Shown piece by piece: positions 15,722 to 23,522 of a stretch of 45,624 nt of DNA (positions are counted from its first letter, which is position 1; every line of letters begins with the position of its first letter). Origin of the DNA: REEB509 sp044370335 (GTDB lineage Bacteria > Pseudomonadota > Alphaproteobacteria > Caulobacterales > Aquidulcibacteraceae). The DNA lies in contig JBILVS010000008.1 of assembly GCA_044370335.1 (NCBI GenBank), positions 1 through 45,624 on the forward strand. Direction: 5' to 3'. The position numbers were made by a program, and so were the translations under genes. The notes below the pieces were generated by a model. That model was not told where the DNA came from and made no database searches. It saw nothing but the letters and a program-made list of their open reading frames with translations.

Positions 15722-16399
15722 TCAGCCGGGATCGCCGGCGCGGCCGTACCGGAGGCGTCCCGCCAAGCCGGCCCAATCGAGCATGCCCTGCATGACGGGC
15801 TTGGCCTGGGCCTTCAGCTTTTCAAACTGCATGACGTTGTCGATGCGTTCGTCGAGAAAGGCGAATGTTGCGGCGTGGTCGGGGCTGTCGTCGGTGAACC
15901 AGCGGGCGTAGGTCGAGGCCAGAACGCCCGTCAGAATCGCCCGCTTTGAGTAAAAGTTAAAGTCCGTGGACGGGTCGCCGAGGGCGCGCCAAATGCGGTC
16001 GGCGGTGCGCCATACGAGCTTCGGGCCCAACCCGGCCTTCTGCGGCAGCGCCAGAGCAATGCTCAAGCGGCGGGCGGCCTCTTTGTGCGGCGCCTGCGCG
16101 GCAATTCGCTCCCGGACGGCGCAAGCGACCCGCCCTCGGATTTTCATGCGCGGCAGATCAGCCTCCGTCAGGGCGGCGAGCATGGCTTGATCGGCCCGGT
16201 CGGTGAAAGCGTCCATGGCGTCCACGACACCGTTGGGCAACGCGAGAAGGGCCTCGCCTTCGCTCAGGCCGGCTTCCACAGTCGCCGACCGCAAGGCGGC
16301 GTCGGTCCAGCCTTTGGCGGCGACCTCGGTCGGCAGAACACACATCAAGCGCTCGCGAAAGCGATCAGACGGGGTTTCGGGGCGCGAATCGAAGCTCAT
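15722..16399 (-). CDS. COQ9-family ubiquinone biosynthesis protein
   Basis: This 225-residue protein has the COQ9 layout: an N-terminal TetR-like helical part (GWTDAALRSATVEAGLS) and a C-terminal lipid-binding region. The latter includes KLVWRTADRIWRALGDPSTDFNFYSKRAILTGVLAST and the terminal ERIDNVMQFEKLK segment. COQ9 binds lipid and supports COQ7 hydroxylation in ubiquinone synthesis; in bacteria it is found mainly in alphaproteobacteria. ATG 16399 is the start. It is divergent from rpsU, an arrangement seen in related genomes. Confidence 0.9.
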   Translation of the reverse strand: MSFDSRPETPSDRFRERLMCVLPTEVAAKGWTDAALRSATVEAGLSEGEALLALPNGVVDAMDAFTDRADQAMLAALTEADLPRMKIRGRVACAVRERIAAQAPHKEAARRLSIALALPQKAGLGPKLVWRTADRIWRALGDPSTDFNFYSKRAILTGVLASTYARWFTDDSPDHAATFAFLDERIDNVMQFEKLKAQAKPVMQGMLDWAGLAGRLRYGRAGDPG

Positions 16400-16645
16400 G
16401 GGGCGGATCTAATGCCAATCCAGGCCCCCGCCAGCATGGATTGCTGCGACAAATTAGGCGCAGTGCGGCGCAACCACGCCGGTGCGGGGCGCCAGGATCG
16501 TGAATTTAACCGTCGGCGGCGCCTCCCCGGCATAGACTTACGTCTCGCCTTTTGGTATCGCCCCAAGCACTTCATGCGCCTACCCCCAGGGCGCGGCGAC
16601 GCCGCCCTTGGGATGGGCTTTTTCTTTTTTCGAGGGAGAACGGTC

Positions 16646-16864
16646 CTGGTTCAGATTTTTGTGCGCGACAACAACGTCGATCAGGCGTTGAAAGCGCTGA
16701 AGAAAAAGATGCAGCGGGAAGGCACTTTCCGCGAGATGAAGCGCCGCAATCACTACGAGAAGCCCTCGGAGAAGCGGGCGCGCGAGAAGGCGGAAGCCGT
16801 GCGTCGGGCGCGCAAGCTCGCGCGGAAGCGGGCGCAACGGGAAGGCCTCCTGCCCCGGAAGTAA
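16646..16864 (+). CDS. rpsU: 30S ribosomal protein bS21, apparent CTG start
   Basis: This 72-residue basic protein, VQIFVRDNNVDQALKALKKK through ARKLARKRAQREGLLPRK, is bS21, a small-subunit protein near the anti-Shine-Dalgarno region of 16S rRNA. Family members begin M-VQ-, and here the codon before GTT-CAG is CTG (16646-16648). GGGAG (16634-16638) lies 7 nt upstream, the correct spacing. Alternatives are GTG 16661, which would lose five conserved residues and lie 22 nt from the ribosome-binding site, and ATG 16613, which would add an unusual Phe-rich extension. CTG initiation is therefore the best reading but is not proven. Confidence 0.9.
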   Translation: MVQIFVRDNNVDQALKALKKKMQREGTFREMKRRNHYEKPSEKRAREKAEAVRRARKLARKRAQREGLLPRK

Positions 16865-16892
16865 GGCTCCAAAGTCACGGCCGAGGCGGCGA

Positions 16893-18359
16893 TTACGCCG
16901 CCGAACCTGACCGCTTGCGGAATGGGTTGAGACGGCGGCGCAAGGCTGCCGCATCGGCTTGGCCTGCAACGCCCGCGTGAAACACCCGGGCCGCTCCCCA
17001 CAAGACAAGCGCCAACGTCAGCAGCATCAGCGCTACCGGACCGGCAAGCTCGTACCAGGCGAGCCCGGCCGGGGCGCGCATCATCAGCAAAAACGGGGTG
17101 AAGGGCGGGAACCAGGCGGCGCCTGCGACGAGCGGCGAGTTCGGATTGTCGAACGCCGGCCCCAAGAGCAGAATGGGCGCAGTCAGGATCAAGAAGATCG
17201 GCCCCAGCAGGGTCTGCGCTTCCTGATTGGTCTCGCACAGTGAGCCCAAGGCCAAAAACACCGCCCCGTACATCATGTAGCCGACGATGAAGCAGGCCAG
17301 GAACATGGCCGCCAGCTCCGGCATGACCGCTTGCGCGGCCCACTCGGCCAGGGCGTTGGTGTGGCTGACCCGGTTCGCCAGGGCCGCGATGCCGGCGCCG
17401 AGACCACCCCAGACAAAGAAGAAGGTGGCGGACACGCAAGCGACCCCGGCCAGCTTGCCGATCAAAATCTGCAGGGGTGACGCGCTGGTCAAGAGCGTGT
17501 CGAGAATCTTGTTGGACTTTTCTTCCAACACACTGGTCAGAAGCATGTTCGCGACGCCGAACACGGCGCTCCAGAGAACAAAGCTCAGGATCACCGCGAC
17601 AATGAGCGGCGCCCGGTCGGCGGTGGTGACCGCGGCGGCCTCGGCGCCTTGGCGCGGATCAAACTGCTCTAAAGTTGGGCGCAAGGATTGAATGGCGGCG
17701 GCCTCTTCCGGGGTCAGACCCCACGCCGCCAAGGCCTCGGTCCGCATCGCCTCACCGACGCCGCGGACGACACGGTTGGCGGCGCTGACATCGGCGAGAT
17801 TGGCGCTCCAGTAGCGGACCTGCGCGCCCTCCCCTTCGCGCGTGACAAACAGCGCGCCGAACAAGGGCCGCGGCTGACCGTCGACGGAAACGAAGCGTTC
17901 GCCGTTGAGATAGGGCGTCAGCGATTCCGGAGTGCGGGCCGGGGGATCAATCAACAGATAGCGCGGCGTGGGCGCTGGGAAGGCGCCGACGGCTCCCGGC
18001 GCCTGTTGAGCCACCGCTGTCCGCGCAGCAGTCACGGCGTCGCGGAGGGTCGGGGCCGCATCGAAACTCTGGGTGGCGGCATCCAGGGCGCGAGGGGCAG
18101 CGGCCGCGACATAAGCCAAGACCGCGGTCCGGGCGTCGTTCCGTTCGGCGGCCTCAATGGCGCGGGCAGCCGCGACACCGTCGTCCGGGCGATCCGCGAT
18201 GATGCTAAGGACGCGGGGCGGCTCAGCTTGGCTTAGAACCAAGGGCGCAAGCCCAATCGCGGCCACAAGTAGGGGCGCGGTGATGAGCGACACCCAGAAG
18301 CCCCAGGCGGTGACATAGGCAAAGTAATCCCGCCGGGCGATCAGAAAAATCTCACGCAT
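16893..18359 (-). CDS. ABC transporter permease (NatB/ABC-2 type)
   Basis: A 488-residue membrane subunit of an ABC-2-type exporter. An N-terminal helix (MREIFLIARRDYFAYVTAWG, then LITAPLLVAAIGLAPLVL) leads to a large extracytoplasmic domain of about 200 residues. About six membrane helices follow, with ANMLLTSVLEEKSNKILDTLLTS between the first two, a hallmark of the NatB-like family. ATG 18359 overlaps the ATPase stop by eight bases, so the pair is coupled. Substrate is unknown; Na+ export and peptide or antibiotic efflux are family possibilities. No terminator is visible before it converges on rpsU (28-bp gap). Confidence 0.88.
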   Translation of the reverse strand: MREIFLIARRDYFAYVTAWGFWVSLITAPLLVAAIGLAPLVLSQAEPPRVLSIIADRPDDGVAAARAIEAAERNDARTAVLAYVAAAAPRALDAATQSFDAAPTLRDAVTAARTAVAQQAPGAVGAFPAPTPRYLLIDPPARTPESLTPYLNGERFVSVDGQPRPLFGALFVTREGEGAQVRYWSANLADVSAANRVVRGVGEAMRTEALAAWGLTPEEAAAIQSLRPTLEQFDPRQGAEAAAVTTADRAPLIVAVILSFVLWSAVFGVANMLLTSVLEEKSNKILDTLLTSASPLQILIGKLAGVACVSATFFFVWGGLGAGIAALANRVSHTNALAEWAAQAVMPELAAMFLACFIVGYMMYGAVFLALGSLCETNQEAQTLLGPIFLILTAPILLLGPAFDNPNSPLVAGAAWFPPFTPFLLMMRAPAGLAWYELAGPVALMLLTLALVLWGAARVFHAGVAGQADAAALRRRLNPFRKRSGSAA

Positions 18360-19299
18360 CTCCGCCTCCGGCGACTGCGGCCGCCGCGTGGGCGCCGACA
18401 AGGGCCACGAAGGCTTCGTGCAGGCTCACGCGGTTGGGTTCGAAAGCGGTCAAGGGCGCGCCGGCCTGAAGCGCGGCAGTCAAGACCCGCCTGGGGTCAT
18501 CGCCGTTGGCGAGATCAACCCGCCAGCGGGGCTGGCCCTGCCCGTCCTCGCGGGTAACCCTAAAGCCAGCCGGGGCAAGGGCGGCCGCCAGATCAAAGCC
18601 GTTTTCAGTCTCTATCACTGCGGAGCGCGGGGCGTGGGCGAGGGCGTCTCTGACGGCTCCCTCAAAAGCCATGCGGCCCTTGGCGATCAGCAGGATGCGG
18701 TCACACAGGCGTTCGGCGTGCTCCATCACATGGGTGGAGAACACGACGGTTTTTCCCGCTGCGGCATGGGCGCGGATCATCGCCTCCAGCGACTGCTGGT
18801 TAACGGGATCAAGGCCGGAAAAGGGTTCGTCGAGGACCATCAGGTCCGGTTCGTGGGCGATGGCGGCAAGCAGCTGCACCTTCTGGGCAAGGCCTTTGGA
18901 GAGGGTGCGGATTTTCTTGTGGCCGCGGTCGGCGAGGCCATGCTCGGCCAAGAGCGCCTTGGCGCGGCGGCGGGCGGCGCCGGCCTTCATGCCCTTGAGA
19001 CGGGCGAAATAGACGATCGCGGCTCGGGGTGTCATAGCGCGATAGAGGCCGCGTTCTTCGGGAAGAAAGCCGATGCGGCGCTGCGACGGGCGGGTCAGCG
19101 GGGCGCCATCGAACAGCACCTCGCCCTCGGTGGGGGCGATGACGCCGACGACCATGCGCATAGTGGAGCTTTTGCCCGCCCCGTTCGGCCCCAGGATTCC
19201 GTAGATGGCCCCGCGGGGCACGGCGAAGGTCAAGCCTTCAACCGCGCGGCGGTCACCATAGGTCTTAGAGAGACCCCTGGCCTCGATCAGCGCGTCCAT
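18352..19299 (-). CDS. ABC transporter ATP-binding protein (NatA-like)
   Basis: A 315-residue ATPase driving the adjacent permease. Walker A is GPNGAGKS, the signature is LSKGLAQK (variant of LSGGQ, typical of this group), Walker B with the catalytic Glu is LMVLDEPFSGLDP, and the switch His is in FSTHVMEHAERL. The C-terminal 90 residues form the DUF4162-type accessory domain common in NatA-like subunits. ATG 19299 is the start. The 8-bp overlap with the permease indicates a two-gene operon. The divergent or upstream control region is small (32 bp to the hydrolase gene stop). Confidence 0.92.
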   Translation of the reverse strand: MDALIEARGLSKTYGDRRAVEGLTFAVPRGAIYGILGPNGAGKSSTMRMVVGVIAPTEGEVLFDGAPLTRPSQRRIGFLPEERGLYRAMTPRAAIVYFARLKGMKAGAARRRAKALLAEHGLADRGHKKIRTLSKGLAQKVQLLAAIAHEPDLMVLDEPFSGLDPVNQQSLEAMIRAHAAAGKTVVFSTHVMEHAERLCDRILLIAKGRMAFEGAVRDALAHAPRSAVIETENGFDLAAALAPAGFRVTREDGQGQPRWRVDLANGDDPRRVLTAALQAGAPLTAFEPNRVSLHEAFVALVGAHAAAAVAGGGDA

Positions 19300-19331
19300 G
19301 CGTTATGGGTTACGTTGCGCTTAGGCGGGGA

Positions 19332-20771
19332 TCAAGGCGCTTCACCCGTCCGAGCAGGACGGCGAGTGGGGTTTTCCCAGATCATGGGCTGCTCCAGGGC
19401 CATCGCGTCGCGCAGCGCTTCGCGGTGGTCGCGCCACGCCGGGTCGCCCCACTGCGGACCGGTTTCAAGCTCAAAATAATCCATGTGGGGAAGCCACCCG
19501 CCCTCGCGGGGCGCGCGGATGGGGACATCCTCCACCCCAGGACCAAAGGGGCAGCGGACGGGGCCGCCGATCAGATCGCCGCGCATGATCCCCTGCATCG
19601 GAAAGAAGAGATTGGTCCAGCGGACGGCGGCGAAAGCAGCGGCGTTGTTGGGGCAGCGCGCCTCCGCCATCGGGTCATCGGCTGCTCCAGGTCTGCGGCA
19701 ATAGGAGAAACGCTCGATCCCGCCATCAAACACCTCATAGAAGGGCGGACAAGTGGCGAGCTCGCGTCGCTCCTTCATCAGGCGAAAATCGTCTGGATCA
19801 TCGGCGAGAAGGGTTTCGGCGTGGGTCAAAGGCGAGCCCATGGTGATGAGATCGGAGACCAACCAAAGTGGTTTACCCATGACGTCGACATGGCTGCGGA
19901 GGGCTTCAGCGAAGGCGGCTTGGGCGGCGCGCCAACGCTGCAACGCCTCAGGACTGTCGGGGTCGGCGCGAAGAGCTTGACCTGCCCGCTCGGCGGTGGC
20001 CAGGGGCGCCTGGAGGTCCGACAAGGCCATTTCTTGGTTCACGCGCGCCCAATAATGGCAGAGAACTTCGTAAGCGATGACCCCGCCGAGGCTGTGGCCG
20101 ACTACGACGATCCGATCATACTTGCCGGACGCATGCAGCGCGCTCAGAACTTCCACCCCGCGGGCGCGAATTTCCTGGCGGCAGGCAATGTTTTTGGGGT
20201 CCGGCCGGAGATAGCGGGCGGCATCGCCGAGGACGGGGCTGATAAAGGCCTTGTCCAGATAAATCACGATGCCCACCAGAACCAAGAGAGCCAGGATTGT
20301 GACCCAGATGGTATGATCGAGGCCGGCGATGCCGCTCGCGAACACGTTCATGAAGAGAAGGCCGAGGAACATGGTGAGCGCGACGAGCAACACCCGCAGG
20401 GCGAACCAAGCTTTGTGCAGGGTCGGCGGCACCCGAGAGCGGGGACGGAGCGCCAGGTCCGAGAGCCAGCCGAGGACGTTGGCCAGTTCGTTGCCGCTCA
20501 TCAGATGGGCCCAGTAATACTCAAAAAAGTCGGTGCGCTTGCCGTCGGCGTTGGCGTTGGTGCTGAGGCGACGCAACTCGAAGACGCTGGAGATTTCATC
20601 GGGTTCTGAGTAAACTTTGCGGCTGAGCTCCGGACTGCGGCCCGGGGCTTTCATCCAAACGAGGTCCACAAGACGCCACAAGGTGGACATCGGGCGCTGC
20701 TCCCCGATTCCATGGATCAGCAGCACCGCCTGCTTTTTCGCCTGAGGGAAGGGGTGGGCTTCATCGGCCAT
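19332..20771 (-). CDS. Membrane-anchored alpha/beta hydrolase-like protein
   Basis: A 479-residue serine hydrolase-like protein of unknown substrate. The N-terminal AVLLIHGIGEQRPM holds the oxyanion-type HG motif (about residues 16-28). Two membrane helices lie at about 122-145 and 154-172, and the nucleophile elbow VVVGHSLGGVIAYE places Ser227. The C-terminal half is soluble, with DLITMGSPLTHAE, a lipase-like strand motif, and a Pro/Trp-rich end. The active-site half is thus split by a hairpin in the membrane. ATG 20771 is preferred over the upstream ATG. A second protein with similar architecture lies 0.9 kb upstream. Confidence 0.7.
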   Translation of the reverse strand: MADEAHPFPQAKKQAVLLIHGIGEQRPMSTLWRLVDLVWMKAPGRSPELSRKVYSEPDEISSVFELRRLSTNANADGKRTDFFEYYWAHLMSGNELANVLGWLSDLALRPRSRVPPTLHKAWFALRVLLVALTMFLGLLFMNVFASGIAGLDHTIWVTILALLVLVGIVIYLDKAFISPVLGDAARYLRPDPKNIACRQEIRARGVEVLSALHASGKYDRIVVVGHSLGGVIAYEVLCHYWARVNQEMALSDLQAPLATAERAGQALRADPDSPEALQRWRAAQAAFAEALRSHVDVMGKPLWLVSDLITMGSPLTHAETLLADDPDDFRLMKERRELATCPPFYEVFDGGIERFSYCRRPGAADDPMAEARCPNNAAAFAAVRWTNLFFPMQGIMRGDLIGGPVRCPFGPGVEDVPIRAPREGGWLPHMDYFELETGPQWGDPAWRDHREALRDAMALEQPMIWENPTRRPARTGEAP

Positions 20772-21297
20772 GAGCAAAGCTAAGGCCTCGCGAAGAGCCG
20801 GCCGTCAACGGCATTCGCGAAGCAGGCACTCGCCAAACCTTAAAGCGTGTGCGGTCACTTTCTCCAACAGGGAGGCCCACAGGCTGTTTACCGTTTTGCG
20901 GAGCCTGGCGGGGATCGGCATCGGCGTCGTCCTTGGGGTGGGCGTGGTGTTCGCCGGAGACGCTGTCCATCTTAGCCTGTTTCCTCTGCCCGAGGGCATC
21001 GACCTCACCCGGCCGGACCAGCGAGAGGCGCTGGCTCTAGCCTGGCCGTGGACCGGGTTCGCCGCCATGGTCGGGTTGTGGGGGATTGCGGCCTTTGTCG
21101 CCTCTGGCGTGGCGGGCTTGATTGCGGCGCGGGGGCCTTGGTCCGCTTGGATTGCGGGCGCAGGCATGGCGGCGGCGACAGGACTGAACCTAATCCTGAT
21201 CCACCACCCGGTTTGGGTTTGGTCGGCGACCTGGGCCACATTGGTGATCGGCATCCTGGCAGGAGCGCAGCTTGGGGGTCCTCGCGCCGCCGCTTAA
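20770..21297 (+). CDS. Small polytopic membrane protein, unknown function; start uncertain
   Basis: The coding core (from about 20884) has four hydrophobic segments: SLAGIGIGVVLGVGVVFAG, TGFAAMVGLWGIAAFVASGVAG, AWIAGAGMAAATGLNLILI and VWSATWATLVIGILAGA. No family is recognised. The only upstream ATG (20770) gives a 38-residue Arg/Ser-rich leader that does not look like protein. AGGGAGG (20869-20875) lies 8 nt before an in-frame CTG at 20884, which would give a natural N-terminus. TTG 20896 is another option. It converges on the DUF1801 gene with a 4-bp overlap. Confidence 0.6.
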   Translation: MSKAKASRRAGRQRHSRSRHSPNLKACAVTFSNREAHRLFTVLRSLAGIGIGVVLGVGVVFAGDAVHLSLFPLPEGIDLTRPDQREALALAWPWTGFAAMVGLWGIAAFVASGVAGLIAARGPWSAWIAGAGMAAATGLNLILIHHPVWVWSATWATLVIGILAGAQLGGPRAAA

Positions 21298-21710
21298 CAC
21301 GGATAGCGTCGCGCCATCTCGGTCCAGCTGTCAATCACCAAGTCTTCCAGGACTTTGGGGTCGATATCGGCGAGCTTATTCAAATACAGACACGACTTGC
21401 CGATCTTATGTTTGCCCAAGCGAGCCAGCATTGCAGCCCGGTTCTCATACCCGTCGATCAAATACACGACGAGGTTGGCTTTGCGGGGCGAGAACCCAAG
21501 GCGGCACCAGGCGGCGCCCTTGCCGTCCGCAGCCCTATAGGAGCCGAAGCCCACGATCGAAGGGCCCCACATCACGGGCTCCTCGTTCGTGACCCGGCGC
21601 ATGAGCGCTAAAATGGCGTGTGCATCCTCACGTCGGCGGGGGTCTTCCACCGCGTCAATGAACGCCTCGACGCTCGCGTCGGTGGGGCGGGTTTTGGGCT
21701 CTTTGGCCAT
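21294..21710 (-). CDS. DUF1801-domain protein
   Basis: A 138-residue protein matching DUF1801 (YdhG/YobT-like): DASVEAFIDAVEDPRRREDA at the start, MRRVTNEEPVMWGPSIVGFGSY, WCRLGFSPRKANLVVYLI and GKHKIGKSCLYLNKLADID near the end. The fold is a small alpha/beta domain related to iron-chaperone frataxin-like proteins, and function is unclear. ATG 21710 starts 3 bp after the stop of the upstream hydrolase gene (21714), so the two are probably co-transcribed. Confidence 0.88.
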   Translation of the reverse strand: MAKEPKTRPTDASVEAFIDAVEDPRRREDAHAILALMRRVTNEEPVMWGPSIVGFGSYRAADGKGAAWCRLGFSPRKANLVVYLIDGYENRAAMLARLGKHKIGKSCLYLNKLADIDPKVLEDLVIDSWTEMARRYPC

Positions 21711-21713
21711 GCC

Positions 21714-23471
21714 TCAAAGCCGTTGGGCGGCGCGGACTGCGATGTGATCGGCGATCATTTCCGCGGTTTCCTGGTGATCGAAGTACGTCGTGTGGATCAG
21801 GCTGTCCCAGGTCATGGCGTCGGTGGCGAGATCGGTCAGCGCGGCGTTGGTGTCGGAGCCGACGGTGAAAAGCGACCAGCGATACTTCTCGATCAGGGCC
21901 GCCGCGGCCCCTGCGGCGTTGGTCTGCAGGCGCTCCGCCAGGGCGCCGTCGAGGATCACTTCGTGGGTCGGCAAAACGTGGGAAGCTGTGGAGACGTGGC
22001 TCACAGCCTCATCGCCGTCGCGGCCAAAGGCCATGCCTTTCAGAGCGCCTTCGACCATGCGGTTGGCGCCCGGGCGGATCGTGGCGTCCGTCAAAACGCC
22101 GAAAATCAACCGGTAGGCGAGATAGACCCCCATGAAGATAACTGGGGTCAGATAAAGCATCAAAAAGCCCGCCAGAGCCGCATCGCCGTCGCCAAAGGAC
22201 TGCACCAAGGGGGACAACACAGGCGACGACGCCGCGGCGGGGACGAACATCAGGGTCCCGGCGAGACCCGCCAGGAGCACAGCGCGGACGCCCCAAACCA
22301 CCGCGCCGTTGCGGGACTGGCGGAACCAGGTCCAACGGGGGAACGGGCTGATCGGCATCGCCTCTACCTTCTGCAGGAAGGCGATAGCCTCGTCGTTGCG
22401 GTGCCAGATGGCGTAGATCGCTTCTTCGGTCTCGGTCTGCTTTGTCGGGCGGGTGATGCGGCGATAGCCCTGCAGCGACAAGCGCAGCATGAAATACAAG
22501 GAGATCGCGACGATTGCGCCCAAAATGCCCAGAAAAACGCCGTCCTCATGAAAGTTCATCTCACCCGCTCCCAACATCACGGCCATGGCGATGCTGGCGA
22601 TGGCGAAGAGCAACCCGGAGAGAACGCTCAGGCCCAGAAAGGCGAGACCAGCGAAGCGCTCGGCGGCGCCGGTCTGAAGTTTGAAAAACGGGGTCCCTAC
22701 GGTGACGAGGCTTGCAATGCGCTCCTTGCCAGGCGGACGGCGACCCCACCGAAGCAACGCCGCGGCCTCGTTGGCGACGTTGCCGCCGTGGCTGTGGGCG
22801 ATGATGTGAACCTGGCCCTTGTACTGCCGATCGATGCGCTTGATCGTGTCGGCGAGTTCGTCAGCGCCGGCTTCGCGGGCGCGGGCGCTGTTGGCGCCGC
22901 TCCATAACAGCGGGACAATGTCTGCAGCGAAGCCGCGCACCGCGAGGCGGGCCTTGACCTGTTCGGTGAACACCGAGCCCTGCTGGAACCACTTGTCGCC
23001 GACGATGCTCGCCGCTGTATCGCCGGTGCCGTGCACCGTCACGACTGCGATGCGGTTGTTCCCTGACCCGTTGTTTTCCTGATTATTGTCTTCTGCCATG
23101 GCCCCTCCCCGCGCGTTCTGTCGGGCGCGATAGGGGTGCGCCGGAACGGGAGAGGCGTCAAGGGTTAGGGCAAGCGGCAGGGGCTCGGGGCCGATCAGGG
23201 GATCGCCGTCGGCATCGGCGGCGACCTCGGTCTCAGGCGTATCCTCAGGACCCCCATGTTCAATGCGCCACGCGCTGTCTTTAGTCTCGTCTTCGATGTC
23301 GGTTTCTTCGGGGAGGATGCGGCGCTGGTTCCGGGCGGCGCGCTCGGCGGCGGCGACGGCGGCTTCACGGGTGGAGTTGCCCTGAGCGATGGTGTCGCCG
23401 ACCCTGAGGCCCCAGCCGCCGTCATGTTCGACGATCCCGGACAGAACAGTGTCGGGGGGTTTTTGGGTCAT
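21714..23471 (-). CDS. DUF2188-like domain fused to a membrane-embedded alpha/beta hydrolase
   Basis: A 585-residue protein. Residues 1-50 (GIVEHDGGWGLRVGD, then helix EAAVAAAERAARNQRR) resemble DUF2188; an acidic Pro-rich linker follows. From residue 125 a hydrolase begins: IAVVTVHGTGD, the nucleophile elbow IIAHSHGGNVANEA (Ser228) and LVTVGTPFF. Then come four to six membrane helices (about 270-350 and 405-470) and a soluble tail with HEVILDG and HTTYFDHQETAE. GGGGAGG five nt before ATG 23099 (residue 125) suggests a second start making the hydrolase alone (461 residues). Substrate is unknown. I chose ATG 23471 over 23489. Confidence 0.65.
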   Translation of the reverse strand: MTQKPPDTVLSGIVEHDGGWGLRVGDTIAQGNSTREAAVAAAERAARNQRRILPEETDIEDETKDSAWRIEHGGPEDTPETEVAADADGDPLIGPEPLPLALTLDASPVPAHPYRARQNARGGAMAEDNNQENNGSGNNRIAVVTVHGTGDTAASIVGDKWFQQGSVFTEQVKARLAVRGFAADIVPLLWSGANSARAREAGADELADTIKRIDRQYKGQVHIIAHSHGGNVANEAAALLRWGRRPPGKERIASLVTVGTPFFKLQTGAAERFAGLAFLGLSVLSGLLFAIASIAMAVMLGAGEMNFHEDGVFLGILGAIVAISLYFMLRLSLQGYRRITRPTKQTETEEAIYAIWHRNDEAIAFLQKVEAMPISPFPRWTWFRQSRNGAVVWGVRAVLLAGLAGTLMFVPAAASSPVLSPLVQSFGDGDAALAGFLMLYLTPVIFMGVYLAYRLIFGVLTDATIRPGANRMVEGALKGMAFGRDGDEAVSHVSTASHVLPTHEVILDGALAERLQTNAAGAAAALIEKYRWSLFTVGSDTNAALTDLATDAMTWDSLIHTTYFDHQETAEMIADHIAVRAAQRL

Positions 23472-23472
23472 G

Positions 23473-23509
23473 CGGCGTGAACGCGCCACCCTTCGGGCGG
23501 TTCACGCCG
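23473..23509 (-). promoter_or_regulatory. Hairpin at the hydrolase start, downstream of pntB
   Basis: CGGCGTGAAC (23473-23482) and its exact complement GTTCACGCCG (23500-23509) form a 10-bp stem, extended inward by GC pairs around a small loop. It lies one base from the ATG at 23471 and 13 bp after the pntB stop, with no T-tract. It could weaken read-through from the pnt cluster or block the hydrolase ribosome-binding site. The role is inferred. Confidence 0.5.
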
Positions 23510-23522
23510 TACCGGCGATTGC

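Noticed and set aside
16600..16632. Intrinsic terminator before rpsU (GC-rich stretch, then T-run)
   Set aside because: The possible stem is short and interrupted and the T-rich run is about 12 nt away; it lies in the rpsU leader on the coding strand.
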